A DNA stretch of 64,000 nt from Herbaspirillum huttiense. Its GTDB lineage: Bacteria; Pseudomonadota; Gammaproteobacteria; Burkholderiales; Burkholderiaceae_D. The notes below the pieces were generated by a model. The model ran no database searches. It saw only the letters and a program-made list of their open reading frames with translations, and was not told the origin of the DNA. This document shows, piece after piece, positions 9,869 through 20,226 of this stretch. The stretch lies in the NCBI RefSeq assembly GCF_004367745.1, contig NZ_CP037993.1, forward strand, positions 3,596,001 through 3,660,000, written 5' to 3'. The number at the start of each line of letters is the position of its first letter. Position 1 is the first letter of the stretch. A program made the position numbers and the translations under genes.

Positions 9869-9895
9869 GGGCGGCCGCTGCAACAGCGGCCGCCC
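9869..9895 (-). other. intercistronic stem-loop between transporter and garD
   Basis: Perfect 12-bp GC-rich stem with a 3-nt loop in the gap between the transporter stop and the garD start. No proper T run follows on either strand, so it looks more like an mRNA-processing or attenuation hairpin than a full terminator. Confidence 0.6.
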
Positions 9896-9905
9896 GTAAA
9901 ACGGA

Positions 9906-11246
9906 TCAGGCGTCCTTGAGTTCGACGCGCTTGATTTCCTTGACGATGACAAGATAGCTGATCACGGTCACCAGTGCATTGATGCCCACGAAGACCAGCG
10001 CACCGGAGAAGGAACCGGTCTCCTTGACGATATAGCCGATCACGATCGGGGTCGTGATGCCGGCCACATTGCCGAACATGTTGAAGAGGCCACCCGACAG
10101 GCCCACGATCTGCTTGGGCGCGGTATCGGCCACCACCGCCCAGCCCAGCGCGCCCACGCCCTTGCCGAAGAAGGCCAGGGCCATAATGCCCACCACCATC
10201 CACTGTGCATCGACGTAATTGCACAGGATCATGGTCATCGACAGCAGCATGCCGCCCACGATGGGGATCTTGCGCGCCCAGGTCACCGACATGCCGCTCT
10301 TGATCAGGCGGTCCGAGATCAGGCCGCCGACCACGCCGCCAATGAAGCCACACACCGCCGGGATCGAGGCCACGAAACCGGCCTTGAGGATGGACATGCC
10401 GCGCTCCTGCACCAGGTACACCGGGAACCAGGTCAGGAAGAAATAGGTGATCACGTTGATGCAGTACTGGCCGATGTAGACACCCAGCAGCATGCGGTTG
10501 GACAGCAACTGGCGGATGTAGCCCTTGCCCTTGGTGGAGGGGGCTGCGACCTTCTTGTTGTCCATGTCGACCAGGCCGCCGCCGGATTCGATGTGCTGCA
10601 GTTCAGCCGGGTTGATGCGCGGATGGTCCTTGGGGCTGTAGATGATCTTGCCCCAGACCATGGCCAGCAGGATGCCGACCACGCCCATGACGGTGAAGAC
10701 ATGGTGCCAGCTGTAGGTGTGCACGATCCAGGCCATCAGCGGGGTGAAGATCACGGCCGCGAAATACTGTGCCGAATTGAAGATGGCCGAAGCGGTACCG
10801 CGTTCCTTGGTCGGGAACCAGGCGGCGACGATGCGGCCATTGGCCGGGAAGGACGGCGCTTCGGCCAGGCCCACCATGAAGCGCAGCAGGAACAGCGCGA
10901 TCACGGCCGCACCCGTGCTCATCCACGTCACACCGGCCTGCAGGAAGGTGAAGAAAGACCACAGGGCAATGCTCCACATGTAGATCTTCTTGGAACCGAA
11001 GCGGTCCAGCAGCCAGCCGCCCGGCAGCTGGGCCAGCACGTAGGCCCAGCTGAAGGCCGAGAAGATGTAGCCCATGGTGACCGGGTCCAGCGACAGCTCG
11101 GTCTTCATGGCCGAACCGGCAATGGAAAGCGTGGCGCGGTCAGCGTAGTTGACGGTGGTGACGACGAACAGCAGGAACAGGATCAGGTAGCGGATATGGG
11201 TCGGCTTGCCGGCCGCTGCCCCGCTGGGGGTGTTGCTTTGCGCCAA
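9906..11246 (-). CDS. aldarate (glucarate/galactarate) MFS symporter
   Basis: 446-residue 12-TM major facilitator of the anion:cation symporter family (GudP/GarP type). Visible marks are TVNYADRATLSIAG in TM1, the loop 2-3 signature LLDRFGSKK, and the AEAPSFPANGRIVAAWFP stretch typical of hexuronate/aldarate carriers. Translation starts at TTG 11246 (read MAQSNTPSG) with a GGAGA site 7 nt upstream; no ATG gives as good a start. First gene of the transporter-garD-lactonase unit, imports substrate for GarD and KdgD. The exact substrate cannot be read from sequence, but pathway context supports aldarates. Confidence 0.88.
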   Translation of the reverse strand: MAQSNTPSGAAAGKPTHIRYLILFLLFVVTTVNYADRATLSIAGSAMKTELSLDPVTMGYIFSAFSWAYVLAQLPGGWLLDRFGSKKIYMWSIALWSFFTFLQAGVTWMSTGAAVIALFLLRFMVGLAEAPSFPANGRIVAAWFPTKERGTASAIFNSAQYFAAVIFTPLMAWIVHTYSWHHVFTVMGVVGILLAMVWGKIIYSPKDHPRINPAELQHIESGGGLVDMDNKKVAAPSTKGKGYIRQLLSNRMLLGVYIGQYCINVITYFFLTWFPVYLVQERGMSILKAGFVASIPAVCGFIGGVVGGLISDRLIKSGMSVTWARKIPIVGGMLLSMTMILCNYVDAQWMVVGIMALAFFGKGVGALGWAVVADTAPKQIVGLSGGLFNMFGNVAGITTPIVIGYIVKETGSFSGALVFVGINALVTVISYLVIVKEIKRVELKDA

Positions 11247-11379
11247 TTGGATTCTCCAGGTCTCTCGCCATCCGCTCCGCCTGGCCGGCCCCGAAAGCGC
11301 CGCCGCAAGAACGCGGGCGGACTGGCATCGGGACTTGCCGGAAGTGTCTCTTGGCGTATTGTTGTGTGTTGGGGTGATT

Positions 11380-11400
11380 GTTATAAGACGTCATACAACA
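11380..11400 (-). promoter_or_regulatory. palindromic operator of the transporter operon
   Basis: The 20-bp segment 11380-11399 is self-complementary at 16 of 20 positions, centred on GACGTC. Part of it (11382-11400) matches the kdgD-upstream element at 15 of 19 positions. It sits immediately downstream of the -10, the classic site for a repressor. The GntR protein at 2871 is the likely ligand. Confidence 0.55.
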
Positions 11401-11408
11401 GCAAGCGC

Positions 11409-11436
11409 AGTATAACAGGACACGAAACGGACGCAA
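11409..11436 (-). promoter_or_regulatory. promoter of the aldarate transporter operon
   Basis: Minus-strand -35 TTGCGT (11436-11431) and -10 TATACT (11414-11409) with a 16-nt spacer. Transcription would begin near 11402, at the edge of the dyad operator. The leader is then about 155 nt. Confidence 0.6.
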
Positions 11437-11591
11437 GCGGTGAATGTGAAGGAATCTGCACTTCAGGCCGGTGACAGGGGGCGCCGCAGTTGTCTGACAT
11501 GTCCTTCTGGCGCACTGACGAAGTGGCGCGCGGCAGGTATCATGCGCGCACTCTCCTGCTCTCCCACTATTCTTTACCACCAGATCTTCCC

Positions 11592-12650
11592 ATGACCTCC
11601 TCATCCTCCGCCTCGCGCGGCTCTTCTGCCTGGCTCAAGCCGCTGCTGTTCATCCTGGTGGCGGCCATCGGCCTCTACTATGTGAAGTGGTCGCCCTACT
11701 ACCTGAAATCCTTCGTGGCCGCCGACAAGCACAGCATTGGTGGCTCCATCCTGGCTAATGCGCCAACCGCTCCGTGGTCGGCTGCGCTGGAATATGCCAC
11801 CGTCTACTTCCTGGCCATCTGGAAAGCCGCCGTGCTGGGTGTGCTGCTGGGTTCGCTGGTGCAGGTACTGGTGCCGCGCGACTGGCTGCTGCGGGTGTTC
11901 GGCCGCGCCGGCCTCGGCTCGACCCTGCGTGGCGGCCTGTTCGCCCTGCCCGGCATGATGTGCAGCTGCTGCGCCGCACCGGTGGTGGCGGGCATGCGCC
12001 GCCAGCAGGTGTCGGTGGGGGCCGCGCTGGCCTTCTGGATCGCCAACCCGGTGCTCAATCCGGCCACGCTGGTGTTCATGGGCTTCGTGCTGGGCTGGCA
12101 TTTTGCCGCGCTGCGTCTGGTGGCCGGCGTGTTGCTGGTAGTGGGTGTGTCGCTGATCGCGCAACGTGTGGCGCAGACCGAGACCCTGCCGCAGGCCGCC
12201 CTCGATGCGGTGGCCGCCGCCGAATATGAACCGATGGACGATGGCCGTCATTTCCTGGTCCGCTGGGGCAGCAAGCTGTGGCAACTGTTCTGGACCACGG
12301 CACCGGTCTACATCGTGGTGGTGCTGGCGCTGGGTGCGGCCCGGGTGTGGCTGTTCCCGCAGGTCGATGCCAGCATGGGCAACAGTCTGCTGTGGATCGT
12401 GGCGCTGGCGGTAGTGGGCACGCTCTTCGTGATTCCGACGGCCGCCGAGATCCCCATCGTGCAATCCATGCTTTCGCTGGGCATGGGCGTGGGGCCGGCC
12501 GTGGCGTTGCTGATGACCTTGCCCAGCATCAGCCTGCCGTCGCTGCTGATGCTGCGCAAATCCTTCACGCCGCGCGTGCTCACGACCGTCACCCTGCTGA
12601 CCATGCTCATCGGCGTGGTCAGCGGGCTGGTGGCGGTGGTGCTGCTGTAA
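11592..12650 (+). CDS. ArsP/DUF318-type permease
   Basis: 352-residue membrane protein of the DUF318 permease family, which includes the methylarsenite exporter ArsP. About eight to ten hydrophobic segments are visible. The cysteine motif MMCSCCAAP (Cys124, Cys126, Cys127) at the end of a TM segment is the family's metal(loid)-binding mark, and NPVLNPATL follows. The frame opens upstream at 11490, but ATG 11592 begins just before the hydrophobic core and is the likelier start. No arsR or other ars gene is near, so the substrate is uncertain. It converges with mnmH, the two stops lying a few nt apart. Confidence 0.8.
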   Translation: MTSSSSASRGSSAWLKPLLFILVAAIGLYYVKWSPYYLKSFVAADKHSIGGSILANAPTAPWSAALEYATVYFLAIWKAAVLGVLLGSLVQVLVPRDWLLRVFGRAGLGSTLRGGLFALPGMMCSCCAAPVVAGMRRQQVSVGAALAFWIANPVLNPATLVFMGFVLGWHFAALRLVAGVLLVVGVSLIAQRVAQTETLPQAALDAVAAAEYEPMDDGRHFLVRWGSKLWQLFWTTAPVYIVVVLALGAARVWLFPQVDASMGNSLLWIVALAVVGTLFVIPTAAEIPIVQSMLSLGMGVGPAVALLMTLPSISLPSLLMLRKSFTPRVLTTVTLLTMLIGVVSGLVAVVLL

Positions 12651-12656
12651 ATTGAT

Positions 12657-13748
12657 TCAGGGCCGATACTGGCGCAGGAAGCCGACCACCTCGGCCTGCT
12701 GTCCTGCGAACAGCAGGCGGGAGCGCTTGGACTCCCGCTGGAAGGCATAGATGGGATCGTAGTATTCCGCCAGCAAGGCATCGATCCAGGCCCGGTGCAG
12801 GTCGACCACGCCGTCTTGTTCCTGGCGCGCCAGCGCCGTTTCCATCATCTGCAGCAGGCGGCGGTAGCGCTGGTCGCCGAGGCGCTTGACCAGCTTGCCC
12901 AATGCAGCAAGCAGATGCGCGCGATAGCGTTCAAACCCGTGGCGCGGATCCAGCGCCACGTATTCCTCGCACAGGCCACTGACGTAATCGCGCAGGATGC
13001 GCTCCACGCGCCCTTCCCTGCTGTCTTCCAGCCACACCATGGGCAGGCTTTGCATGCGCTGGTGCAAGGCCAGCGGCAAGGCGCAGGCACCGATCAGGCG
13101 GCTCTCGTCTTCCAGCGCAAACCAGTGATGGCCCTGCGCTTGCAGTTTGATGAGGGCAATGGCCAGACGGTGTTCGAAATCGATGGGCGCAGGCTGCGGG
13201 CTGGCGCGCTTGCCGAAACTGGAGCCACGATGATTGGCGCAAGCCTCCAGGTCCAGCGCGTTGTCGAGCTGCAGCAGCACGTCGGTCTTGCCGCAGCCGG
13301 TCATGCCGCCCACCACCACGAAGGAACACTCGGCCAAGGCCTGGTCGATGGCTTCCATCAGAAAATGGCGCAGCGCCTTGTAGCCGCCGGCCACGCGCGG
13401 ATAGGCGATGCCGGCTTCGCTCTTCAACCACTGCTGGGTGATCTGCGAGCGCAGGCCGCCGCGGAAGCAATACAGGCAGCCTTCCGGATGCGCTTTTGCG
13501 AACGCCGCCCAGGCCGCAATCCGTTCGTCCTTCACCGCTCCGCTGACCAGTTGATGACCCAGTTCGATGGCGGACTGCTGGCCCTGCTCCTTGTAGCGCA
13601 GGCCGACCTGATGACGCTCGCTGTCATTCATCAGCGGCAGGTTCACCGCAGTCGGAAAGGCACCCTTGCCGAACTCCACCGGTGCCCGGGCATCCAGCAT
13701 GGGCGTATCGGTGAGGAACAGTTCGCGGCTGGGCTGCAGATCGGCCAT
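12657..13748 (-). CDS. mnmH: tRNA 2-selenouridine synthase
   Basis: 363-residue enzyme (SelU/YbbB) that replaces sulfur by selenium in 2-thiouridine at the wobble base of tRNA(Lys/Glu/Gln), using selenophosphate. Residues 1-130 form a rhodanese domain with catalytic Cys94 in [10 protein letters not shown] (E. coli Cys97). A P-loop GGMTGCGKT at about 147-155 follows. The start ATG at 13748 overlaps the selD stop as TGATG, so the two are translationally coupled. No selA/selB or Sec tRNA is visible here, which fits selenium use for tRNA modification. Confidence 0.95.
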   Translation of the reverse strand: MADLQPSRELFLTDTPMLDARAPVEFGKGAFPTAVNLPLMNDSERHQVGLRYKEQGQQSAIELGHQLVSGAVKDERIAAWAAFAKAHPEGCLYCFRGGLRSQITQQWLKSEAGIAYPRVAGGYKALRHFLMEAIDQALAECSFVVVGGMTGCGKTDVLLQLDNALDLEACANHRGSSFGKRASPQPAPIDFEHRLAIALIKLQAQGHHWFALEDESRLIGACALPLALHQRMQSLPMVWLEDSREGRVERILRDYVSGLCEEYVALDPRHGFERYRAHLLAALGKLVKRLGDQRYRRLLQMMETALARQEQDGVVDLHRAWIDALLAEYYDPIYAFQRESKRSRLLFAGQQAEVVGFLRQYRP

Positions 13749-14782
13749 CAAAGCACCTCTACGGCGTAACGCTGTCGTTCCACCAGTTCGCCGATGGGGG
13801 CCAGTTCCAGTCCGAGGGCGGCGGCGGTGGCCAGGAATTCCGGATTGGCTTCGGGCCGCACCGCCACCAGCAGGCCGCCGCTGGTCTGGGGATCGCACAG
13901 CAGATTCTTCTGGGCTTCGCTGAGCGGGCTGATCTTGCTGCCGTAGCTCTCGACATTGCGCCCGGTGCCGCCCGGCACGCAGCCTTCAGCCAGGTAGTAA
14001 GGCACACCCGGCAGGCTGGGTACCAGCGCGTGCTGGATGCGTGCGCTCACGCCGCTGCCTTCGCACATCTCCACCAGATGGCCCAGCAGGCCGAAGCCGG
14101 TGACATCGGTCATTGCGGCCACGCCCGCCAGCTTGCCGAAGCGGCTGCCGGGCTGGTTGAGCTGGCACATCCAGTCGCGCGCCGTGCCGACATCTTCAGG
14201 GCGCAGCTTGCCCTTCTTTTCTGCAGTGGTGAGGATGCCGATGCCCAGCGGCTTGGTGAGGTAGAGCAGGCAGCCGGCACTGGCGGTGTCGTTGCGCTTC
14301 ATGTGGCGCTTCTCGACCACACCGGTCACGGCCAGGCCGAAGATGGGTTCCGGGGCATCGATGGAATGGCCGCCGGCCAGCGGGATGCCAGCCGCATCAC
14401 AGGCGGCGCGGCCACCGCGCACGACTTCGCGCGCCACTTCCGGCGGCAGCACGTTGACCGGCCAGCCGAGGATGGCGATGGCCATGAGCGGATCGCCGCC
14501 CATGGCGTAGATGTCGCTGATGGCATTGGTGGCGGCGATGCGGCCGAAGTCGAAGGGATCATCGACGATGGGCATGAAGAAATCGGTGGTCGAGACCACG
14601 CCACGCTCTTCATCGATGGCATAGACCGCAGCGTCATCGCGGGAGGCATTGCCAACCCAGAGTTTGGGATCGAGATGCTGGGCACCGCTGCCGGCCAGAA
14701 TGACTTCCAGCACCTGCGGCGAAATCTTGCAGCCGCAACCGGCGCCATGGCTGTATTGGGTCAGACGAATGGGGTCGCTCAT
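13748..14782 (-). CDS. selD: selenide, water dikinase (selenophosphate synthetase)
   Basis: 344-residue ATP-dependent enzyme (EC 2.7.9.3) making selenophosphate, the selenium donor for MnmH. The N-terminal catalytic loop HGAGCGCK has a cysteine (Cys16) where some bacteria use selenocysteine, followed by the essential lysine (Lys19). The PurM-like core is recognisable by [20 protein letters not shown] and [10 protein letters not shown]. It overlaps mnmH by one base. Start ATG 14782 has a weak GGA site. It may be co-transcribed from upstream genes, as the HEPN gene ends 90 nt before it. Confidence 0.96.
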   Translation of the reverse strand: MSDPIRLTQYSHGAGCGCKISPQVLEVILAGSGAQHLDPKLWVGNASRDDAAVYAIDEERGVVSTTDFFMPIVDDPFDFGRIAATNAISDIYAMGGDPLMAIAILGWPVNVLPPEVAREVVRGGRAACDAAGIPLAGGHSIDAPEPIFGLAVTGVVEKRHMKRNDTASAGCLLYLTKPLGIGILTTAEKKGKLRPEDVGTARDWMCQLNQPGSRFGKLAGVAAMTDVTGFGLLGHLVEMCEGSGVSARIQHALVPSLPGVPYYLAEGCVPGGTGRNVESYGSKISPLSEAQKNLLCDPQTSGGLLVAVRPEANPEFLATAAALGLELAPIGELVERQRYAVEVL

Positions 14783-14872
14783 GGGAAAGTCCTGGCTGGT
14801 CGGGGGATGCCGATTCTAGCAGCGATTGCGGCCCCAGGATGAGCCCAGGTCACTCCGAGGACAGCCGGGCAA

Positions 14873-15274
14873 TCACAACAGGCGCTCCAGCACCTCAGCA
14901 CAGCGAATCACTTGCTGGCCGAGATCTTCGGTTACCTCGTCACTGCCTTCGTATTCAAAGCCATTGCGAACATCGTGCGCGCGCGCGAGCAAGCGCCAGA
15001 TGTCGGGGCCGACTTCCAGCGTATGAGGCAGGCACTGGAACACCACATAGCGGCTGACGGGCCGGAACCCATGACGCCGCAAGGCCGCCAGCGAGAAAGC
15101 ATACGCCGCACTGTAGCCGAGCAGGAAGCGGCCGGATAAAGAAAGGCCTGGTGCCGATGCATCTTTGAGCCGATCCCTGCCGCTTTGGAGATGGGTATCG
15201 ATTTCAGTCGCCGAAGGAGGCTCCGACTTCAGTTGACCCAATCTGAGGAGATTTTCAAGCTCATTGCGCCCCAT
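14873..15274 (-). CDS. HEPN-domain protein, partner of an MNT nucleotidyltransferase
   Basis: 133-residue, mainly helical protein. It resembles HEPN proteins paired with minimal nucleotidyltransferases: helical body (GRFLLGYSAAYAFSLAALRR) and a C-terminal motif HDVRNGFEYEGSDEV in the place of the HEPN RNase motif R-X4-6-H. The arginine-asparagine is present, but a tyrosine stands where the catalytic histidine usually is, as in the RN-xxx-Y branch of the family. Its ATG overlaps the end of the upstream MNT gene by 14 nt, so the two are coupled. In HEPN/MNT toxin-antitoxin pairs the HEPN protein is the toxin and MNT the antitoxin. Toxicity here is unproven. Confidence 0.75.
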   Translation of the reverse strand: MGRNELENLLRLGQLKSEPPSATEIDTHLQSGRDRLKDASAPGLSLSGRFLLGYSAAYAFSLAALRRHGFRPVSRYVVFQCLPHTLEVGPDIWRLLARAHDVRNGFEYEGSDEVTEDLGQQVIRCAEVLERLL

Positions 15275-15842
15275 CCTGTGCTCCGATCAATTCGATTTTC
15301 GGACCAGCCATCACGGAAACCAGAAAATGATTCCGTGCCGCGATCTTTTTCCGGAATTCAGCGGGACGATACACCGTCAGCGAAATCTTCCTGCCCAGTC
15401 TTGCCTCCAGCGCCACCAACTCAGGGTAGAGATCGGCACTGCCAAGGTCATCGGCCAGCACCAGCAAATCGATGTCACTGGCCGCCGTATCCAAGCCCTT
15501 GGCAACCGATCCATACAGGAAGGCGCGCTCTATGCGTTCCGAAAAAGGCAGAAGCATAGCTTTGATCGTATCGGCGACGCCAAAGGTCTTGCGAATAATG
15601 GCACTCAGTTCCGAAAAGATTGGAGAGTCGGGATTGGGCTTGTAGAGCAAGACGCGCCCCACCTCCTCCCGCAGCAACAGGCCGGCTTCGGTCAACTTGC
15701 CCAGTTCGCGCTGAGCCGATGCCGAACTGATGCCGGTGCTGTTCATCAGTGCGCGCAAGTGCATGCCCTCCGGCCGCAGGAACAGCTGACCGAGAATGGC
15801 TTGGGTGGATTTGGAGAACAGGGCGTCGCCGAGAGTGCTCAT
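15261..15842 (-). CDS. MNT-type nucleotidyltransferase with N-terminal winged helix (probable antitoxin/autoregulator)
   Basis: 193-residue two-domain protein. Residues 1-85 form a MarR/ArsR-like winged helix (LRALMNSTGISSASAQRELG, LTEAGLLLREEVGRVLLY). Residues 95-185 form a minimal nucleotidyltransferase with the catalytic signature GSVAKG-x6-DIDLLV. Antitoxin MNTs of this class can AMPylate and silence their HEPN partner; the attached DNA-binding domain suggests it also represses its own promoter. The ATG at 15842 lies two nucleotides from a 34-bp dyad with four GCTC half-sites. It overlaps the HEPN gene by 14 nt and sits beside tRNA genes, a common place for acquired modules. Confidence 0.8.
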   Translation of the reverse strand: MSTLGDALFSKSTQAILGQLFLRPEGMHLRALMNSTGISSASAQRELGKLTEAGLLLREEVGRVLLYKPNPDSPIFSELSAIIRKTFGVADTIKAMLLPFSERIERAFLYGSVAKGLDTAASDIDLLVLADDLGSADLYPELVALEARLGRKISLTVYRPAEFRKKIAARNHFLVSVMAGPKIELIGAQDGAQ

Positions 15843-15844
15843 GC

Positions 15845-15878
15845 GCTCAATTCTAGCTCAATTGAGCTAAATTTGAGC
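15845..15878 (-). promoter_or_regulatory. 34-bp dyad operator of the HEPN/MNT pair
   Basis: Contains a perfect 16-bp palindrome (15854-15869, TAGCTCAATTGAGCTA). GCTC half-sites start at 15845 and 15856, and GAGC half-sites at 15864 and 15875, each pair 11 bp apart and symmetric about 15861.5. The whole dyad is self-complementary at about 30 of 34 positions. A TAGAAT -10-like hexamer (minus strand) overlaps it, placing a possible start at or next to the ATG, so the message could be nearly leaderless. Confidence 0.7.
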
Positions 15879-15921
15879 ACAAGCAAGCAGAGGCGATGTC
15901 CGCAGGAGCGGCAAAAACAAA

Positions 15922-15950
15922 AAAGCCCCGCAAGAAACTTGCGAGGCTTT
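15922..15950 (-). terminator. terminator of tRNA-Asn copy 1
   Basis: Minus-strand stem AAAGCC-x-CGCAAG paired with its complement, short loop, then a run of six T. It begins 8 nt after the tRNA 3' end. Confidence 0.85.
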
Positions 15951-15957
15951 CGTATTC

Positions 15958-16033
15958 TGGCTCCCCGACCTGGACTCGAACCAGGGACCTGCGGATTAAC
16001 AGTCCGTCGCTCTACCGACTGAGCTATCAGGGA
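15958..16033 (-). tRNA. tRNA-Asn (anticodon GTT), copy 1
   Basis: 76 nt including the encoded CCA. The acceptor stem pairs TCCCTGA with TCGGGGA (one G-T pair). The anticodon loop is CTGTTAATC and the T loop GGTTCGAGTCC. Identical to copy 2. A CATAAT -10-like element sits at 16049-16054, the same 16 nt from the 5' end as in copy 2, but its -35 is weak. Confidence 0.97.
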
Positions 16034-16176
16034 TCAATTGAGGGCGCGATTATGAACGATTTTTTTCAGATTTACCAGAGTGTAAAACGAAAATTTTTTA
16101 CATCGTTCTGCATCGTGGCGGCATAGCCCTGCCGCCCTTCGTACGAGACCAAAACACCAGCCTCACACTAATTGAA

Positions 16177-16204
16177 AAGGCCCCGCAACTGCTTGCGAGG
16201 CCTT
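16177..16204 (-). terminator. terminator of tRNA-Asn copy 2
   Basis: Minus-strand stem AAGGCC-x-CGCAA with its complement and a TTTT tail, 10 nt after the tRNA 3' end. It resembles the copy 1 terminator, so the whole unit was probably duplicated. Confidence 0.8.
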
Positions 16205-16213
16205 CGCATTCTT

Positions 16214-16289
16214 TGGCTCCCCGACCTGGACTCGAACCAGGGACCTGCGGATTAACAGTCCGTCGCTCTACCGACTGAGCTATCAGGGA
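16214..16289 (-). tRNA. tRNA-Asn (anticodon GTT), copy 2
   Basis: 76 nt with encoded CCA and the same sequence as copy 1, including the GTT anticodon. The two genes are 180 nt apart, each with its own terminator and apparently its own promoter. Confidence 0.97.
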
Positions 16290-16304
16290 ACAGCTGAGAA
16301 AAAG

Positions 16305-16333
16305 ATTATGACGCGATTTTTACTTCATGTCAA
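16305..16333 (-). promoter_or_regulatory. promoter of tRNA-Asn copy 2
   Basis: Consensus -35 TTGACA (16333-16328), 17-nt spacer and -10 CATAAT (16310-16305). It would start transcription about 8 nt before the mature 5' end. Confidence 0.85.
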
Positions 16334-16417
16334 AACTTTTTTCAGGGAAAGGCGCATTTTTTCATAGGAGAAAACGCCCTGCGCGACCCCCTCCGAAAAC
16401 GGGGCCGCTCCTGCCAA

Positions 16418-17635
16418 TTACAGTACCTTGGCGATGGCGTCGACCACCACGTCGATGTTCTTGGTGTTGAGCGCAGCCACGCAAATGCGGCCGGTGTCGA
16501 CGGCGTAGATGGAGAACTCGTTGCGCAGGCGATCCACCTGGGCCTTGGTCAGGCCCGAGTAGGAGAACATGCCGCGTTGCTTGATGACGAAGTCGAAGTC
16601 ATGGCCCGGGGCCTTTTCCTTCAGCTTGGCCACCAGCAGCTGGCGCATTTCGCGGATGCGCACGCGCATCTCGGCCAGTTCGTCTTCCCACAGCTTGCGC
16701 AGTTCGGGCGACGCCAGGGCGGTCGCGACCACCTGGCCACCGTGGATCGGCGGGTTGGAGTAGTTGGTGCGCACCACGCGCTTCAGTTGCGACAGCACGC
16801 GCGCTGCTTCCTCGGCGCTGGCGGCAGCGATCGACAGTGCGCCGACGCGTTCGCCATACAGCGAGAAGGACTTGGAGAAGGAATTCGACACGAACAGCGG
16901 GCCGCCGGCTTCAGCAAAGCGGCGCACCACCTGGCCGTCTTCGGCGATGCCGTCGCCAAAGCCCTGGTAAGCCATGTCCAGGAAGGGGATCAGGCCGCGC
17001 GAAGTCACCACTTCAATGACTTGCGTCCACTGGTCGTCGGTCAGGTCGGCACCGGTCGGGTTGTGGCAGCAGGCGTGCAGCAGCACGACCGAGCCGGCGC
17101 TCATGGTCTTCAAGGCGTCCAGCATGCCGGCGAAGTTCACGCCACGGGTAGACGGATCGTAGTACGGATAGGCGTTGACCTTGAAGCCGGCCATCTCGAA
17201 CAGGGCGCGGTGGTTTTCCCAGCTCGGATCGCTGATCCAGACTTCGGTACCGGCAGGCGAGAAGTGCTTCAGGAAGTCGGCACCCAGCTTCAGGGCACCG
17301 GTGCCGCCCAGGGCTTGCACGGTGATCGCACGCTTCTCGGTCACCACGGCGCTGCCTGCGCCGAAGACCAGCTCCTGCACGGCGCGGTCATAGGTGGCCA
17401 GGCCGTCGATGGGCAGGTAGGTACGCGGGGCCAGCTTGGCCGCCAGTTCCGCCTCGGCTTTCTTCACGCATTCCAGCAGGGGGACCTTGCCGTTGTCGTC
17501 GTAGTACACGCCCACGCCCAGATTGGTCTTGGCCGGGTTCTGGTCGGCGTTGTAGGCTTCGGTCACGCCCAGGATGGGGTCGCGCGGCGCCATTTCGATG
17601 GCGGAAAACAGGGAGGCGGAGACAGGTGCGTTCAT
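16418..17635 (-). CDS. aspartate/aromatic amino acid aminotransferase
   Basis: 405-residue class I PLP aminotransferase (AspC/TyrB type) interconverting aspartate or aromatic amino acids with 2-oxoglutarate. The PLP lysine is Lys255 in SNSFSKSFSLYGERVG. HACCHNPTG carries the pyridine-contacting asparagine, and NYSNPPIHGG is the conserved loop. The frame is open upstream, but ATG 17635 begins a normal N-terminus (SLFSAIEMAPRDPILG). AspC and TyrB cannot be separated by eye, so no symbol is given. Single gene, divergent from uvrB. Confidence 0.93.
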   Translation of the reverse strand: MNAPVSASLFSAIEMAPRDPILGVTEAYNADQNPAKTNLGVGVYYDDNGKVPLLECVKKAEAELAAKLAPRTYLPIDGLATYDRAVQELVFGAGSAVVTEKRAITVQALGGTGALKLGADFLKHFSPAGTEVWISDPSWENHRALFEMAGFKVNAYPYYDPSTRGVNFAGMLDALKTMSAGSVVLLHACCHNPTGADLTDDQWTQVIEVVTSRGLIPFLDMAYQGFGDGIAEDGQVVRRFAEAGGPLFVSNSFSKSFSLYGERVGALSIAAASAEEAARVLSQLKRVVRTNYSNPPIHGGQVVATALASPELRKLWEDELAEMRVRIREMRQLLVAKLKEKAPGHDFDFVIKQRGMFSYSGLTKAQVDRLRNEFSIYAVDTGRICVAALNTKNIDVVVDAIAKVL

Positions 17636-18068
17636 CGTGATAACATGAAAAGTTAGCTGCAACAAAGCGCTGCAGAAGGAAATGGGTGCACAGGGAGAGA
17701 TTCGGATGTGCACCTTTTTGCAACACTGCATTCTAACAAATGTGGATGGCCAATCACAGACACAGACAGGCCCAATTGCCTGCTGAATCTGCATGACACC
17801 ATGTTCTATCGACATAACCCCGATCTGCACCCACCCCGCGCCAGGCCGTCAGGCCCAGTGGATGAGCTGGCTCCTGACGCGGCTTTGCGTCCGGTTTTGC
17901 CGGCTGCGGAGGCGCAGATTGTGTCTTGAACTTCAGCATCCCGGCAGCATTTGATGAATATTCACGCCTCCACCTTGCCTGTGTGCAATACCCCGCTTGC
18001 GGGCGTTGCCGGTTCTTCCTGCACCGTGGCGGCACACCGGAACCCGCGCGACAAAGGCAACCCAGACC
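17636..18068. other. intergenic region between aminotransferase and uvrB
   Basis: 433 nt between divergent genes. A TAGAAT -10-like element for the aminotransferase can be guessed near 17733 (minus strand). No LexA (SOS) box of the CTGT-N8-ACAG kind was recognised before uvrB. No convincing small gene is seen. Confidence 0.5.
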
Positions 18069-20150
<2,082 letters not shown>

Positions 20151-20226
20151 TCCTGCGGGGAGGCCGGCCGGGCGGTATACAATGCCGCCACTTCATTCAT
20201 ACGGCCGTGCCTCCCCTTCATTTTCC

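Noticed and set aside
15958..16289. Integrated element bounded by the duplicated tRNA-Asn genes
   Set aside because: Only 180 nt lie between the two genes, with no integrase; the spacer holds just a terminator and promoter.
17900..18068. SOS (LexA) box before uvrB
   Set aside because: No CTGT-N8-ACAG-type site was found in the upstream region by eye.
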